From contig NC_087079.1 of NCBI RefSeq assembly GCF_026151205.1, positions 7,164,169 to 7,228,168 of the forward strand: a stretch of DNA of 64,000 nt. The letters are read 5' to 3'. Below are positions 11,124-22,383 of the stretch, one piece after another (position 1 is the stretch's first letter; each line of letters opens with the position of its first letter). This DNA is from Bolinopsis microptera. Lineage: Eukaryota; Ctenophora; Tentaculata; Lobata; Bolinopsidae. The notes beneath the pieces are model-generated. The model worked only from the letters and a program-made list of their open reading frames with translations. It had not been told where the DNA came from and ran no database searches. The translations under genes and the position numbers were made by a program.

Positions 11124-11266
11124 GGCATTGGGAGAGCAGAGAGGGACAAATCTTAATATGCTAAACTAATGGTAAGCACCCATTAAATTAGGATAAACTA
11201 TGATCATCCACGTGGGACTCCTTGTCTAACGGACGGTTAACTTTAAGAGCTGCTTTACTAAGAACT

Positions 11267-11414
11267 TAAGAAACTTGGTACCTTGAATTATTGAAGTGGT
11301 GGAATTGCCGGCCCAGTCTACAAGACGCAGCTTACTGTACTAAGAAACTTGGTACCTTGAATTATTGAAGTGGTGGAATTGCCGGCCCAGTCTACAAGAC
11401 GCAGCTTACTGTAC
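11267..11414. repeat. Perfect tandem duplication of 74 bp
   Basis: 11267-11340 and 11341-11414 are the same sequence, including GAATTGCCGGCCCAGTCTAC, which indicates a recent duplication. Confidence 0.9.
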
Positions 11415-12536
11415 TAAATCCTTGATCTGGAAGATAATTGTGTCCTTTAAGAGTTCGGGTGATCCTGTAGAATTGCAGGTCACTCTATAATATGCAGAGA
11501 CCACAGTCCAAACGGTATATATCTAACTATGGTCCAGTTATGAGGGTTATTTTGATTGTTGATTGGGACTGGCCAAAAAGTGCTAACCAATGTTAACGAA
11601 ATAGAAATTTAATGCACAATAATTATGTGAGTTGTGAAATTTCTGAAATCCTACACACCTAATATTGTTTATTCATTATCTTTTCTTAATCTTATTATTG
11701 TAAGAAAAGATAATGAAAAAATGATAATATACCTACAATTCTACGTGGTTATTGTCACAAAATCTTAATTTCTCTCTTAAATTAAAAGAAAATAATCTGA
11801 ACATTAAGATTCTAACGAGCCAGTTAGTAAAGACGGCTAGGAAAGGTGTGCAATGGGAGAGCCAAGCTCGCAAGATTCGTCGAATTATTATATGTTATAC
11901 TTATAGGTACTCATTTTGTGTCATTTCCTTGTACTTGTAGCCCAATGCGATTGTTTAACTTAACTTTAAGATTTATGAAGACTTATGTAATTACAGAGAC
12001 TGAGAGTAGCAGAGGATTTTTGCGTGTGGCTCGAAAACACAATTATTAGACCAAAAATAAGTTTTTAGCAATTTCAAACGGGAAAAACGTCCGCGGTAAA
12101 TCTAGATTTGCAGAAATCAGGAGTATAAGCCAAAAGTGAGGCACAACTCTAAAATAACTCCAGCTAGTTCTGGGTCCTGGCATAGGTTGAGAGACGTCTT
12201 GAGAAAATCTTTATATGCTAAAATGAATGTAATGGTAACTGGTAAGTGCCAATTAAATCAGGATAAACTCTGTTTATTAACAATAACATGAGACTCCATG
12301 TTGACAGTTTAGCAGTTTTTATAAGCAACGTAATGTCGTGAATTATTGAAATGGTGGAATGGTTGGTTGCAGCCTGCTCGACGCAGATTACTGAACTAAA
12401 CCCTTGACTAAAGGATAATGATGTCCTTTAAAAGCTGTGCGGAGAATTGCAGGTCAATCTAATCTATAAGTTTATAAAACACATAACGCAGACACCCACA
12501 AGGATTAAATTTTAATTTCCCGCGACGATGGACGAG
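11415..12536. other. Gene-free, repeat-derived spacer
   Basis: Contains a short inverted pair of AAGAAAAGATAATGAA-type words near 11680-11720 and a weak copy of the 10.5-kb repeat at 12200. No coding content recognised. Confidence 0.4.
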
Positions 12537-12544
12537 TGCAAAGC

Positions 12545-12685
12545 TTGTATCACGTGGTGACCCCCACGGTCACTTCGACGCTACTTGTATCACGTTGCGA
12601 CCCCCACGGTCGTTTCACTTATCGTCCTGACGATACAGGGGGAGCCGCGCACTTCGTGCGCGGCGGGTCATACAACGTATGACAA
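12545..12685 (+). mobile_element. hAT-like hairpin MITE, copy A (with internal partial duplication)
   Basis: Starts TTGTATCACGTGGTGACCCC and ends GTCATACAACGTATGACAA. Flanked by the exact 8-bp repeat TGCAAAGC (12537-12544, 12686-12693). The 5' 40 bp is repeated inside the element. Contains the hairpins GCCGCGCAC-TTC-GTGCGCGGC and ATCGTC-CT-GACGAT. Confidence 0.85.
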
Positions 12686-12794
12686 TGCAAAGCACGAGGG
12701 ATTCTTATGAAAATAACGCTGACTTGCTTAAGCACGAGGGGTTATTTTAATATAACTTTTAGCGTGCAGGCGTTTTGTGTTCACTGTTATAAAC

Positions 12795-12892
12795 TTGTAT
12801 CACGCGGTGACCCCCACTGCCGCTGTAGCGTCTTCGACGCTACAGGGGGAGCCGCGCACTTCGTGCGCGGCGGGTCATACAACGTATGACAA
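12795..12892 (+). mobile_element. hAT-like hairpin MITE, copy B (98 bp)
   Basis: The simplest copy, flanked by TTATAAAC on both sides (12787-12794, 12893-12900). The inner hairpin is TGTAGCGTC-TTC-GACGCTACA. Confidence 0.88.
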
Positions 12893-12969
12893 TTATAAAC
12901 CCCTCTGGGTTAGAATAAAATTCTGATAATCCCGGCTCCCGCTAGATAGATTTTGTGTTTTGATAATCC

Positions 12970-13079
12970 TTGTCATACGTTGTATTGTGTATGACCCACC
13001 GCGCACGAAGTGCGCGGCTCCCCCTGTAGCGTCGAAAACGCTACAGTGAAGCGACCGTGGGGGTCACCACGTGATACAA
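12970..13079 (-). mobile_element. hAT-like hairpin MITE, copy C
   Basis: Reverse orientation; flanked by GATAATCC (12962-12969, 13080-13087). The inner hairpin has the TAGCGT/ACGCTA form. Confidence 0.88.
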
Positions 13080-13089
13080 GATAATCCCG

Positions 13090-14125
13090 GCTCCCGCTGT
13101 TAGTTTTTTCCCGCTGAATAAATAACCCCAGCACAGCTTCTATAATCCCGCCCCGCTAATTTGGCTCAACAAGATTTGTTTTGTTTTGATATTCCATGAG
13201 AATTTCAACCGCGCACTGTCACGTGTTTTGATGACGTGTATCACGTGACTAACTACTACGACGCGCATTGGTAAAAAATGTCATGTGACCTATGGCTTAA
13301 CGTAAAAACTATAAATACACTTTATTTACGTATCGGTCTAACTGCAGGCGCTGGCAATACTCCAGCACACTGCTTACATTACTTAAACTCTTACATTACT
13401 TGGACCAGTTCCAGAACTTGTCTCGACGGTTACATTTGTCTGGTTAATTTTGTCGTAGCAATTGCCCTGTTTGATATAAGCCATGTATTATAGTCGTCTA
13501 CTTTGATGAACTTCATGACACGATATCATTATTAGCTTCACCTTTTATCGCTTGCCAGGCTTAACGGATGATGATTAATCACTCTACAGTCGACTGTCAC
13601 GTGACGAAAACGCTGCGATTTCATTGGTCAACCTGATATCGCGCCGCAAATCTCTTTAAACACAAAATATTCATCGCGCGTGCAGTAAACTCAAATAAAG
13701 TCTTAATTTGTTACCGGAATTTGGCAACTATATCAAACATCAGGACACTTGTCGCATGATGCTCAGTAAATTGCTAATCAGATGTACGGCACTTATTATA
13801 GAGTCTACAGTACATGAATTCATGAAAGAATGTAATTGTATGCAATAAGATTAAGAAATTACGGAAAATTGGTAGAATGCAAGCCTTCCATCACGTCCAT
13901 CACAGATTCACAGCTGGGAGGAAAAAAAGGAGGGGAGGAAAAAGGAAGGGGAAAATAGAAAACTGAGAAAGGAAACTAATTATCTGCTTTCAGACTGTCT
14001 TTGAAGTTGAGGGTTAGTCTGTAGATTTTGTTAACTGTGCTGGTTGAGAGTTTGATCAAACTTACGTCCTCTTCACTGGGAGTATCCTTGCAATCAGACT
14101 GCGACATGAACGTGGAGGCAAGATT
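13090..14125. other. Gene-free spacer with purine-rich tract
   Basis: A GGA/GAAA-rich stretch lies at 13918-13980. A 43-codon minus ORF (13976-14107) is open but has no recognisable motif. The 13565-13600 region shares GATTAATCACTCTACAGTCG with the 8.2/8.7-kb element. Confidence 0.4.
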
Positions 14126-14320
14126 GAAGCTACCTTTTCGAAAAGGTATACAAATTTGGTACTGTGAAAACTCTTACAGTTTCTAAAAAACAATGGTACA
14201 AAAATTTTGAAAATCCGATCATAATTATAACTCGTGCAAATCCGATCAAGTTTATTTTTATAAAAACAACCCTACAGTCGGCGTGCTCGGCTCACTGTCG
14301 ATGGCGCACTACCTACTATA
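14126..14320. repeat. Second copy of the 9.4-kb dispersed repeat
   Basis: Mostly the reverse complement of 9380-9500, followed by a direct match to the right end of that repeat (CCTACAGTCGGC... to GGCGCACTACCTA). Confidence 0.6.
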
Positions 14321-15058
14321 CAGCTGGCTGACGCCGAGTAGGGTGTTTTGGCCGTTCTAACTTAAGACTTTTATGAATTAAAGCAGCCGTATTGATCTTC
14401 CAAACCTACAACTTTCAAGGGCTAGAATTCGCTGTATTTTGCCGTTAAAACACAACTTGTACTGTTTAACTTCATGATTGGGCCGTAATTCAAAAGCAAA
14501 TTGGCAAAAAGTGGTGCTCACGGTCTCGCTTAACGTCACTTATCGCTCAGTTAAGAGCGACCATGGTCTTAAGCGACAGACAGCCTGCAGGCATATGATC
14601 CGAATACGAAATATCCTTGTGTTCGGTATTTAATAGCCCTAATTGGTTACTTCGTACCCAGGAAAAGTTACCGGCTGGTGGTGGTACTAGAGTTGGTTTA
14701 ATTTAAACATACGGCTTGACCTCGCGCGCGACAACAAGCATGATTTGCACGCGTGGCGCATTTCAATGTTCAGGCAGCTACCACGTGACACAATTCAGCC
14801 AACCAGAGTACAGGAATCCGCAAAGTTAAAGTTGCAAACTTTTGATCGGCCCGAAAGGGGACTTTTCTGGAGATTTTGAGATAACTCAATGCAACAATTA
14901 CGTTGTCTTGAATTTTCCTTCTGGAGAGGTAACGTTACTTTTAAAAGAGGAACATGTTACAAAAAAACCGAAAGTCTCCAACTCTTTTACTTTCAAAGTT
15001 AAGCCCCATCCGGTCAGTACAGGGTTCCTGGGTAACCCTGATATAACGAGAATGATAT

Positions 15059-15108
15059 GCGCGGCTCCCCTGTATCGTCAGGACCGTGGGGGTCGCAACG
15101 TGATACAA
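15059..15108 (-). mobile_element. hAT-like hairpin MITE, copy F (truncated)
   Basis: Only the TTGTATCACGTTGCGACCCC half through the start of the GC hairpin remains. The other terminus is missing. Confidence 0.7.
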
Positions 15109-15111
15109 AAT

Positions 15112-15232
15112 ATTACGTGATCAAGACAGTTTTTCGCCAATATCTCGGTAGGGGAGCATTTTAACCTTATCACTTATGTCATCTAGGGTGATTCTGAATC
15201 AGCGTCCGAAAATACATCGAGGTCCCCAGGTA
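15112..15232 (-). repeat. Solo fragment of the Mutator-like element interior
   Basis: On the minus strand it matches the 8320-8420 block in order: CCTGGGGACC, GATGTATTTTCGGACGCTGA, GGTTAAAATGCT, CGAGATATTGGC and GATCACGT. Confidence 0.7.
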
Positions 15233-15295
15233 ATGGTTAAAGCAAATTCAGCATCCACTAGTCAGTCAGTAAATTTTCTGTTTAAACTATAATAC

Positions 15296-15420
15296 TTGAT
15301 TGACGATGTCAACCCTTTACTTCCAGATCGTTGCTTTGCGAATAAACAAAGCAACAATCTCGTCATATGTCGATGTGAAGTAAGAATGACAATTTGCGCG
15401 GCGCGTCGAAGTCCTCCAAT
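15296..15420. mobile_element. TTGATTGACG MITE, copy 1
   Basis: Shares with copies 2 and 3 the start TTGATTGACGATGTCAACC, a TTGCTTTGCG hairpin and the end GCGCGGCGCGTCGAAG...GTCCTCCAA. No clear target duplication is seen for this copy. Confidence 0.65.
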
Positions 15421-15539
15421 CAAAGTGATACCCCAAAATATTTTTAATCTACATGCAGGCCGGCTCATAAAATTAAACTAGTCATATCATGAAATTATTC
15501 AAACTATGTACACAAATAAATTTAGCAATAATTACTATT

Positions 15540-15649
15540 TTGGTTGACGATGTCAACCCATCGAGATCGTTGCTTTGCGAAGCAGAGCAACGATCGAAGA
15601 AGCAAGAATGCTAGTTCGCGCGGCGCGTCGAAGCGGCGAAGTCCTCCAA
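15540..15649. mobile_element. TTGATTGACG MITE, copy 2
   Basis: Flanked by ATTACTATT (15531-15539) and ATTACCATT (15650-15658), a 9-bp duplication with one mismatch. The hairpin GTTGCTTTGC-GAA-GCAGAGCAAC is internal. Confidence 0.75.
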
Positions 15650-16059
15650 ATTACCATTTAACTATACGGTTAAACACCTTTTATAGGAAAACAAATTTTA
15701 GGAAAACAAGTTTAAATTATGGTATTTATTTATAACAATCAAAACATATCAAATCATAAAAATAAAGCCGTGCGTTGGTTGACTGTCTCAGTAAGTTGAA
15801 TAATTTAAGCTTGAAGGTGTCCCGCGCATTTACAGAACTTTATGCGGCGATCACATGATCACGAGGACCTGTGAGCGCCAAATTTAATTTAAAGTTTCTA
15901 TAAACAATAAATCATACATTAACTACGAGTTACTCAGATCATGCTTTTGAATTATAGGAGTGCGGATTGTCAGGTATTTCATTCATTCATACTTAATCGG
16001 TTTAAAGCTGTATATTTAGAACTCACTATTGTTTAAACTATGAAAGCATAACATAGTTG

Positions 16060-16445
16060 ACGGATGATACTCGTTTTAATTTCTTCGAAGTAGCGCGCGC
16101 CGCTTTCTTCTCGAAATGTTAAATGGCCCGACGGCAAGTGCTACGAAGTAGCGCGCGCCGGGCCAGACTATTAACAATGGTCAAACAACATAGACAATAC
16201 CAAAGGCTTATCCACCAGTTACTCATGCTCAGGGATCGACCGGGGACGAAATTTAGCGGGGGCCGGGACCAAGTTGAATTAACCGGGGCCGGGATTAACC
16301 GGGATTTTGAAATTTTGCCAAGGCCGGGGTCGGGGTTGACGGATGTTACTCGTCTAAATTTCTTCGAAGTAGCGCGCGCCGCTTTCTTCTCGATGGCAAG
16401 AGCTACGAAGTAGCGCGCGCCGGGCCAGATCATTAACAATGGTCA
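16060..16445. repeat. Direct duplication with AGTAGCGCGCGCCG units around a GGCCGGG block
   Basis: The segment from GACGGATGATACTCG through TCTTCGAAGTAGCGCGCGCC to GGGCCAGACTATTAACAATG (16058-16182) recurs at 16337-16442. The CCGGGG-type repeat lies between them. Confidence 0.75.
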
Positions 16446-17104
16446 AGGGTCGGGGCCGGGATTGGCTAAAATATGCCGGGGCCGGGATTTTTAATCTAAT
16501 TTTGAAAATTTTTGAAAGTTTCCGGAAACTCGTATCAATGTGATACTTAATGTTTAAGTATAATTACATTAAACGCTGTTTACATTACTACTATGAGTTG
16601 GCGTTATTTCACTGCCAAATATTTCCGACACTGAAGCTGACACCGGAAACGAGTAGTCATTTGTGATCTGATGACTATCATCATCATCTGCATTGAACAC
16701 ATGACTTTACTCGAACTTTTTAATCAACCTCGACCTTTTTTAATCGCAACATTAATATTTTACATTCTTTGTAAATTCAAAGTTGAAATTTTTTGAATAT
16801 CAAACTGGAATGATGTTAAGTCCTCGTATTTATATTTTCACTCGATCTCATGTTACATAACATTTTTTGTTTGATTTAAGTCTAAAAATCAAGATAAATT
16901 CTGATATGATAATCTATCGGTTTAAATTGAGGCAGAAAATACGAGAAATCCCGGCAAAAATTGACAAAAACAGCCGGGGCCGGGATTGGGGGCCTCTGGC
17001 CAGGGCCGGGGCCGGAATTTTGAAAATGATTTTGCCGGGGCCGGGGCCGGGGAAAAAACACAAATCCCGGCCGTATCCGGGGCCGGGATCCCGGTCGATC
17101 ACTG
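16228..17104. repeat. CCGGGGCCGGG dispersed repeat family (G variant), several segments
   Basis: Blocks at 16228-16345, 16446-16500 and 16970-17104 are built of GGGGCCGGGATT-type words separated by short AT-rich stretches. They begin or end with GGTCGATC. The same scheme with CCGAGGCCGAGG occurs at 27935-28030 and 38040-38520. Confidence 0.6.
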
Positions 17105-17204
17105 CTCATGCTGCATGTAAAGTCTGATAATATTTTGTTTTATCTCTAGCAAGCATTCGGAGTGTCATATTTATTATAGAAGAGTGTCATATTTATTATA
17201 GAAG

Positions 17205-18230
17205 AGCCAGCCAACCTCCACATTATAATCTTTTGTGTGCCAAGTTCGTTTATAAAATAGCTAATCATATAATGAAATTGATCCAATAATCTAAGATGAA
17301 CGGTATATCTTAGCTCATCGTCATTAAAATCCGAATGGATGAATTAATCAAGTAATGTTCCCTTTCAACACAACTAAACAACAAACAAATGCTTGCTCAC
17401 CAGTTGTGATGCAATCGTGGGGGCATGCAGTTGGTTCAGATAACTCTCACCCCGACGACGGCGTCGAGAAATTATCAAATTATGCATTTGCGCCATACTG
17501 GACACATTTTATATTATAAGTGTTATCTACAGTATAGCTTAACTGGCAAGCAAGCATCGTCCCACTCGGCCGGGACGAAAATACCGAGTCCAATCACAGA
17601 AAGTTAACCATTAACTAAGATAAATATAACAGCTCGGACATCAACAAAAATCACACATTCCAGCCGAGAGAGGAAAGTAGGTAAGCTGCTGGGCTCAACA
17701 AATTTTGATAATTGTAAAGAAATTTGTTCTTGTGCCCTATAATAATAATTTAATATTGACTGTGCGTGAGAGTGAAAGTGAAAGTGAATGTGAATCTATA
17801 ATATTATTCAATTGCAATGCAAACCACAAAATAAATGCAAAATGCTAAAAATCTGAGTCGAATAATATTAATGTTATTTTGCATAAAGTAGCTGAAATGT
17901 AATTGGCAATGCTTATTTTTTGTTGATTTTTTAAAATTACAAAAATGAATCTCCAAACTGGCCACATAACACAACTTCTCCATTTCATCTTCCTCCATAA
18001 TGTTCCAAATCACTGAATGACAGAAGTATTAGTATAATATAGTAATATGTTTACAGTAAGCTACGATAAAGATTTACTGAAGGAGTATCCTATGAAGTTT
18101 TTTGATCTTTTGGCAGTGGGCAGGCCCCCTCGTCATTTAATCCTCATCAATTTTCCTATCATTCGACCGACTGAGAAGACAATAGACAGACGTGTAATTT
18201 CGTATATATCTAATGGTTCCTTAGCTACTG
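17205..18230. other. Gene-free spacer
   Basis: Nothing recognised, apart from a 22-bp direct duplication at 17160-17205 just before it and a GTGAAAGTGAAAGTGAATGT run near 17770. Confidence 0.35.
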
Positions 18231-18237
18231 CCTAGAC

Positions 18238-18312
18238 TATGTGACACTGGGAATCGAACCCAGGACCTTCTGCGCTGATTGCAGAGGGTGGAAGGCCACC
18301 TGCCCTGTCTAG
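18238..18312 (-). repeat. tRNA-like sequence (pseudo-tRNA or SINE head)
   Basis: The minus strand has a perfect B box in a T arm (CCTGGGTTCGATTCCCAG) and a five-pair stem TCTGC/GCAGA upstream. The loop lacks U33 and the acceptor stem is incomplete, so I do not call a functional tRNA. Confidence 0.4.
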
Positions 18313-18762
18313 TATTCATTTTTTATTTGAAAATTCAATTAATTATTATATATATAAATCAAGCGTTACATTTCAGCCATGCAAAATTACAATGACATAT
18401 TTTGATATACTAATTGATAAATGGAACTGCAATATAAGTTGCTTAATGTTTGGCCGGATGACAACTAACTAAAAGAGAAAAATAAACTTGATTACATAAT
18501 AATTAATTCGGCTGAACCAACACATAGCAAGAGCCACATTAACGTTGGGGCCGTCTACCAAATTTGAATGACATACAATAACAAAAAATCAAACATATCA
18601 TAAATAATTATATATGGATTTTGTTCATTACAATTCCGTCACAACTGATAGAAGAAAAAAGAAAGGACAAGCGGATAGGAAATTGGACGGCAGAATTGTA
18701 ACCAACAAAAACATATTTGAGCTAGTCTGGCCAGACTGTATCGGCAGCCCAGAGGTACTTGA

Positions 18763-21700
18763 TCAGATTGGCCTTAAAAGTAGAAATCCGCTCTGACTGC
18801 CGGATACATACTGGTAGAAGCTATTTCGGAAGGCATCCGAGCAGGGCACAGTGGTACTCATGTAAGTTGAAGTATCCGACCTATCAATTATTTGAGCATT
18901 GTGCCTAGTGTATCGGGTGCCCTCTGGACGGCATAGGACTATATAAGTAGGAAGCGAAACTGGGATTATGCTATTCACTATTTTATAGAAGGTCATAAGA
19001 TCGTTATAAATAAACTTCTGCATGACAGGGAGAATATTTAGCTTCTTTTGCTCTGTAGCAAGTTTATCGTCATTATAACTGGAGTAGGGTTCACCATTGA
19101 TCCATTTAATAGCCCTCTTTTGGATAGCAACAAACTGTTGAAGATGAGTTGCAGATTGAGGGGACCATATGACAGAACAATGTTCAAATATAGACCTAAT
19201 TAACGCCAAATAGAACGATCTTTTCTGCCTTTTATCAGTAGTGAAATGACATGTTCTCTTAAGTAGTCCAAGTCTGGAGTTAGCTTTGGAAACAAGCGCT
19301 TTACATTGTGCACCCCAATTAAACCTGGAGTTTATTGCGACTCCTAAATCTGACTGAGAGGGCACAAAGTCAATATCACTTCCAGAAAGTTTATAGAAGA
19401 AGGTATTGAATGGCAAGTTATCCAGCACGTTTCTTTGCAGGGACACAGAAAGGGCTTTGCACTTTTGTGGATGGAACTTCATTCGATTTCTCACTGACCA
19501 ATCATACAATCTATTGATGTCATTTTGGATTATGTGATGGTCAGGGTAACCAAGAATCTCCCTCCAAATTTTAGTGTCATCTGCATAAAGGGCGATATTG
19601 GTGCCTTCAGAGACACAGGAGAACATGTCATTTATAAATATTACAAACAATAGAGGGCCAAGAATAGAACCTTGAGGGACACCAGACCGAACTGGTAGAG
19701 AGGAAGACGTTTGGCCTCCTATCACTACTTGTTGTTGTCGCCCCTCAAGATAGGACTTGATAAATTTAAGCATTAGTCCATCGACTTTAAAAATATTCTT
19801 TAATTTACTTAAAATGAGGTCATGCGAAACGCTATCAAAAGCTTTCGCAAAATCAAAATATATTATATCAGTCCTGGACCTGTTGTTCAGTGCAAGTGCA
19901 AGATTGTCCGTGAAAGGTATCATTTGGGTTGTGCATGAACGTTCATTAACAAAACCGTGTTGTCGGTCATCCAACAGATCAGAACATGCAGCGTATAATG
20001 CTGTCTTTATGCACCTTTCAAAGACTTTCATTACAAGAGATGTTAACGAGATAGGCCTGTAGTTCTCAACCGAAGACTTATCACCCTTTTTGTGCACTGG
20101 TACTACAAGTGCCAGCTTCCAATCAGGGGGTATGCATCCGCTTGAGAAAGACAGGTTAAATAAAACACTAAGTGGGTATGCAAGGCTTTGGGCACAGTTT
20201 TTGAGGACTTTCCCATGAATCCCATCAGGGCCAGGGGCCTTGTTAGGATTTAACTTTTTAAGAATCAACAGAACATCTTCTCTACTAAACACAAGACTGG
20301 AAAAACAATCATCACGAAAATCTATGTCAATGCCATAATCGCTCTCTTGAGAAAACTGCTCATAAAAATATTCGTTAAAAAGGGCAGCTTGATCAGATGG
20401 ATTGTTTCGAAAGCGATTATGATATTTAACAGTTTCAGGGATCCTGGTTGACTTTGATTTAGACTTAACGTAGGTCCAGAATTTCTTGGAGATAAGAGCA
20501 TCATCGGAGTCATCCTCAACACTGAGTCTCATTTTTTCGTCCATCATATTTTTAAATTTTGTTCGAAATGCACGAAACTTTTGTTTATGAGACTCAGAGT
20601 TGCTCCCCTTATGCCTTATTCTCCATTTCTCCTTATTTCGTAGGAGACGATCACATTCGGAGTCATACCATGGAGGCTGGAACTGAGACTTAATGGTCTT
20701 TTTAGGGATCCATCGGTCACAGGCTGCATCAAGAACTCCTCTGAATCGACTCCAGGCAAGATAAGGATCATTACACTCAAATATACTATCCCAATCGATG
20801 CTAAATAACTCAGAATTCAGGCCCCTAAAATTACCTTTACTATAATTAAAGATCTTTCTTTTAGGCTGCTTAATATACTTGGTCTTAACATCAATGTCAA
20901 ATGTTATACAAAAGTGGTCGGACATACACATTTCGTTTTGATCTAAAACTTTAACATTCTTAATAAGGTTCTGAATGTTAGTGAACACAAGATCTAAGGT
21001 GTTGCCTGACTTGTGAGTAGGGGAGCTAATAAGTTGTGTATGTCCGAGGTCATCAGTGAGAAAATTTACAAAGCTAGAATGTAGCTGGCAAGATGACTGA
21101 CCATCTGGCCAGGAAATCGAAGCTAAATTAAAGTCCCCTACCAGAATGTGTCTTTGCAACTTTCTGGCAGATGCTAAAGTAACAAAATGTTTCTTGAAAG
21201 ATTCAAAATTATCTAAGCCAAGCGTTCCTACTCTATAGAATGTAGATATGCTAAAGTTTCTTCCACACTGAGTCTTGATTATGACGGATAATAATTCAGC
21301 TTGAACACTAACCTTTGAGAACTTTAGACTCGAGATATCAATGTCTGTTCTATGGGCAATCAGAACACCACCACCGTTTTTTCTGAATTTCTTGGGCTGG
21401 GTTGCATCCACTGGATGCGATCTTAGGGATCGATCAAGCCTAAATACTTTGTATTTGTCAGGGAGCACTTCATTACTGAGAATGGAATTTTTCAGCCATG
21501 TCTCGTTTAGAATAATGATGTGAGGCTTATGTTTGTAGATATAACCATGGAATTCATGTATCTTGGTCATATTTAGTGGTGGTGTTCCTGATGCTAGATC
21601 ACGGGTATTTAGGAAACCATGGACATTATTGTAAACAACGGATAAATTTGGTCCAGGGTTCAGTAAGGAACAATTACAAATTACTATCAGGGAAATATTA

Positions 21701-22197
21701 AGGAGAGATAGAAAAACCAGACCACACCTAGACATGACCCCAAGCCAGCTGCTGGTAATACCGAAAAGTAACTTAACAGTCTGTTTCGGTGACATGGTAG
21801 GTGACAGTTCGGTTTTTGTGGTAGATAGCAATTTTACAGAAATTGCAGCTAAGGCTGTCCCAATGCCCCTCTCCCCCCTATACACAAGTTTAAAGTGTCT
21901 GAGAAAAATGGTACAAAATATTACCATAAAGTAAAGATTTATGGATGACCTCAAACATGGTACAGAGTGTATTTTAGGTTGGAGGGGAGCACTAGGGAGT
22001 ATATTAGCATCGATAGTCAAAGAAAATATATACAAAATAACATAAAAATAAAATAGACCCAATAGAGCACATAACATATGACGAGACAGAAGACAGGACA
22101 ACAAATTTTCCCCGTTACCTCTATAACTTTTGCTGATGATAACATACCTAGAAAACATACCAGTTGCAACACGGTGTTGTTGAGCTGATATTCCCAT
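18763..22197 (-). CDS. LINE A ORF2: APE endonuclease and reverse transcriptase (1144 aa)
   Basis: Starts at ATG 22197 and is open to its stop. Residues 35-175 hold three hydrophobic segments and end in a CSLLNPGP motif (NPGP 180-183). The endonuclease domain follows, with NETW (231-234), GDFN (354-357) and MSDHF (425-429) catalytic motifs. The reverse transcriptase spans roughly 640-930, with NKAPGPDGI, PVHKKGD, FDFAKAFDSV, GVPQGSILGP and the catalytic YADD at 871-874. A C-terminal Cys/His-containing region continues to 1144. The protein would nick target DNA and copy the element RNA. All catalytic residues that I checked are present. The true initiator could be a later Met (134 or 155), which would shorten the hydrophobic leader. 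Confidence 0.92.
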   Translation of the reverse strand: MGISAQQHRVATGMFSRYVIISKSYRGNGENLLSCLLSRHMLCALLGLFYFYVILYIFSLTIDANILPSAPLQPKIHSVPCLRSSINLYFMVIFCTIFLRHFKLVYRGERGIGTALAAISVKLLSTTKTELSPTMSPKQTVKLLFGITSSWLGVMSRCGLVFLSLLNISLIVICNCSLLNPGPNLSVVYNNVHGFLNTRDLASGTPPLNMTKIHEFHGYIYKHKPHIIILNETWLKNSILSNEVLPDKYKVFRLDRSLRSHPVDATQPKKFRKNGGGVLIAHRTDIDISSLKFSKVSVQAELLSVIIKTQCGRNFSISTFYRVGTLGLDNFESFKKHFVTLASARKLQRHILVGDFNLASISWPDGQSSCQLHSSFVNFLTDDLGHTQLISSPTHKSGNTLDLVFTNIQNLIKNVKVLDQNEMCMSDHFCITFDIDVKTKYIKQPKRKIFNYSKGNFRGLNSELFSIDWDSIFECNDPYLAWSRFRGVLDAACDRWIPKKTIKSQFQPPWYDSECDRLLRNKEKWRIRHKGSNSESHKQKFRAFRTKFKNMMDEKMRLSVEDDSDDALISKKFWTYVKSKSKSTRIPETVKYHNRFRNNPSDQAALFNEYFYEQFSQESDYGIDIDFRDDCFSSLVFSREDVLLILKKLNPNKAPGPDGIHGKVLKNCAQSLAYPLSVLFNLSFSSGCIPPDWKLALVVPVHKKGDKSSVENYRPISLTSLVMKVFERCIKTALYAACSDLLDDRQHGFVNERSCTTQMIPFTDNLALALNNRSRTDIIYFDFAKAFDSVSHDLILSKLKNIFKVDGLMLKFIKSYLEGRQQQVVIGGQTSSSLPVRSGVPQGSILGPLLFVIFINDMFSCVSEGTNIALYADDTKIWREILGYPDHHIIQNDINRLYDWSVRNRMKFHPQKCKALSVSLQRNVLDNLPFNTFFYKLSGSDIDFVPSQSDLGVAINSRFNWGAQCKALVSKANSRLGLLKRTCHFTTDKRQKRSFYLALIRSIFEHCSVIWSPQSATHLQQFVAIQKRAIKWINGEPYSSYNDDKLATEQKKLNILPVMQKFIYNDLMTFYKIVNSIIPVSLPTYIVLCRPEGTRYTRHNAQIIDRSDTSTYMSTTVPCSDAFRNSFYQYVSGSQSGFLLLRPI

Positions 22198-22383
22198 AAA
22201 ACTTATAAGTATATTATTAACAGAATTGTGTCTCGCCGTTGTGTTTTGTTAGGTATTGTGCTATAATATGAAGTAACATACATTATGCTATCACTTCGTT
22301 TGAATACATATAAATAACATCCAAATGATCAGATCCAATAGGATACTGATGCAGACAATGAAAAATTGAATTGAATTACCACA

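Larger units (their letters stand above)
10528..11220. repeat. Complex direct repeat cluster (three partial copies of a ~180-bp unit)
   Basis: The segment containing GGGACAAATCTTAATATGCT and GGTAAGCACCCATTAAA recurs at about 10540, 10730/10880 and 11140, with a longer matching tail at 10620-10715 and 10925-11015. A weak fourth copy is at 12200-12260. Other repeats (10759-10866, 11020-11123) are inserted between copies. Confidence 0.7.

Noticed and set aside
12600..12660. Hammerhead ribozyme core (CTGACGA in one hairpin MITE copy)
   Set aside because: Only one copy has the CTGANGA word and the GAAA partner strand is absent.
13976..14107. 43-aa minus ORF with ATG (MSQSDCKDTP...)
   Set aside because: Has a start and stop but no recognisable motif, promoter or homologous context, and lies beside repeat copies; too weak to call.
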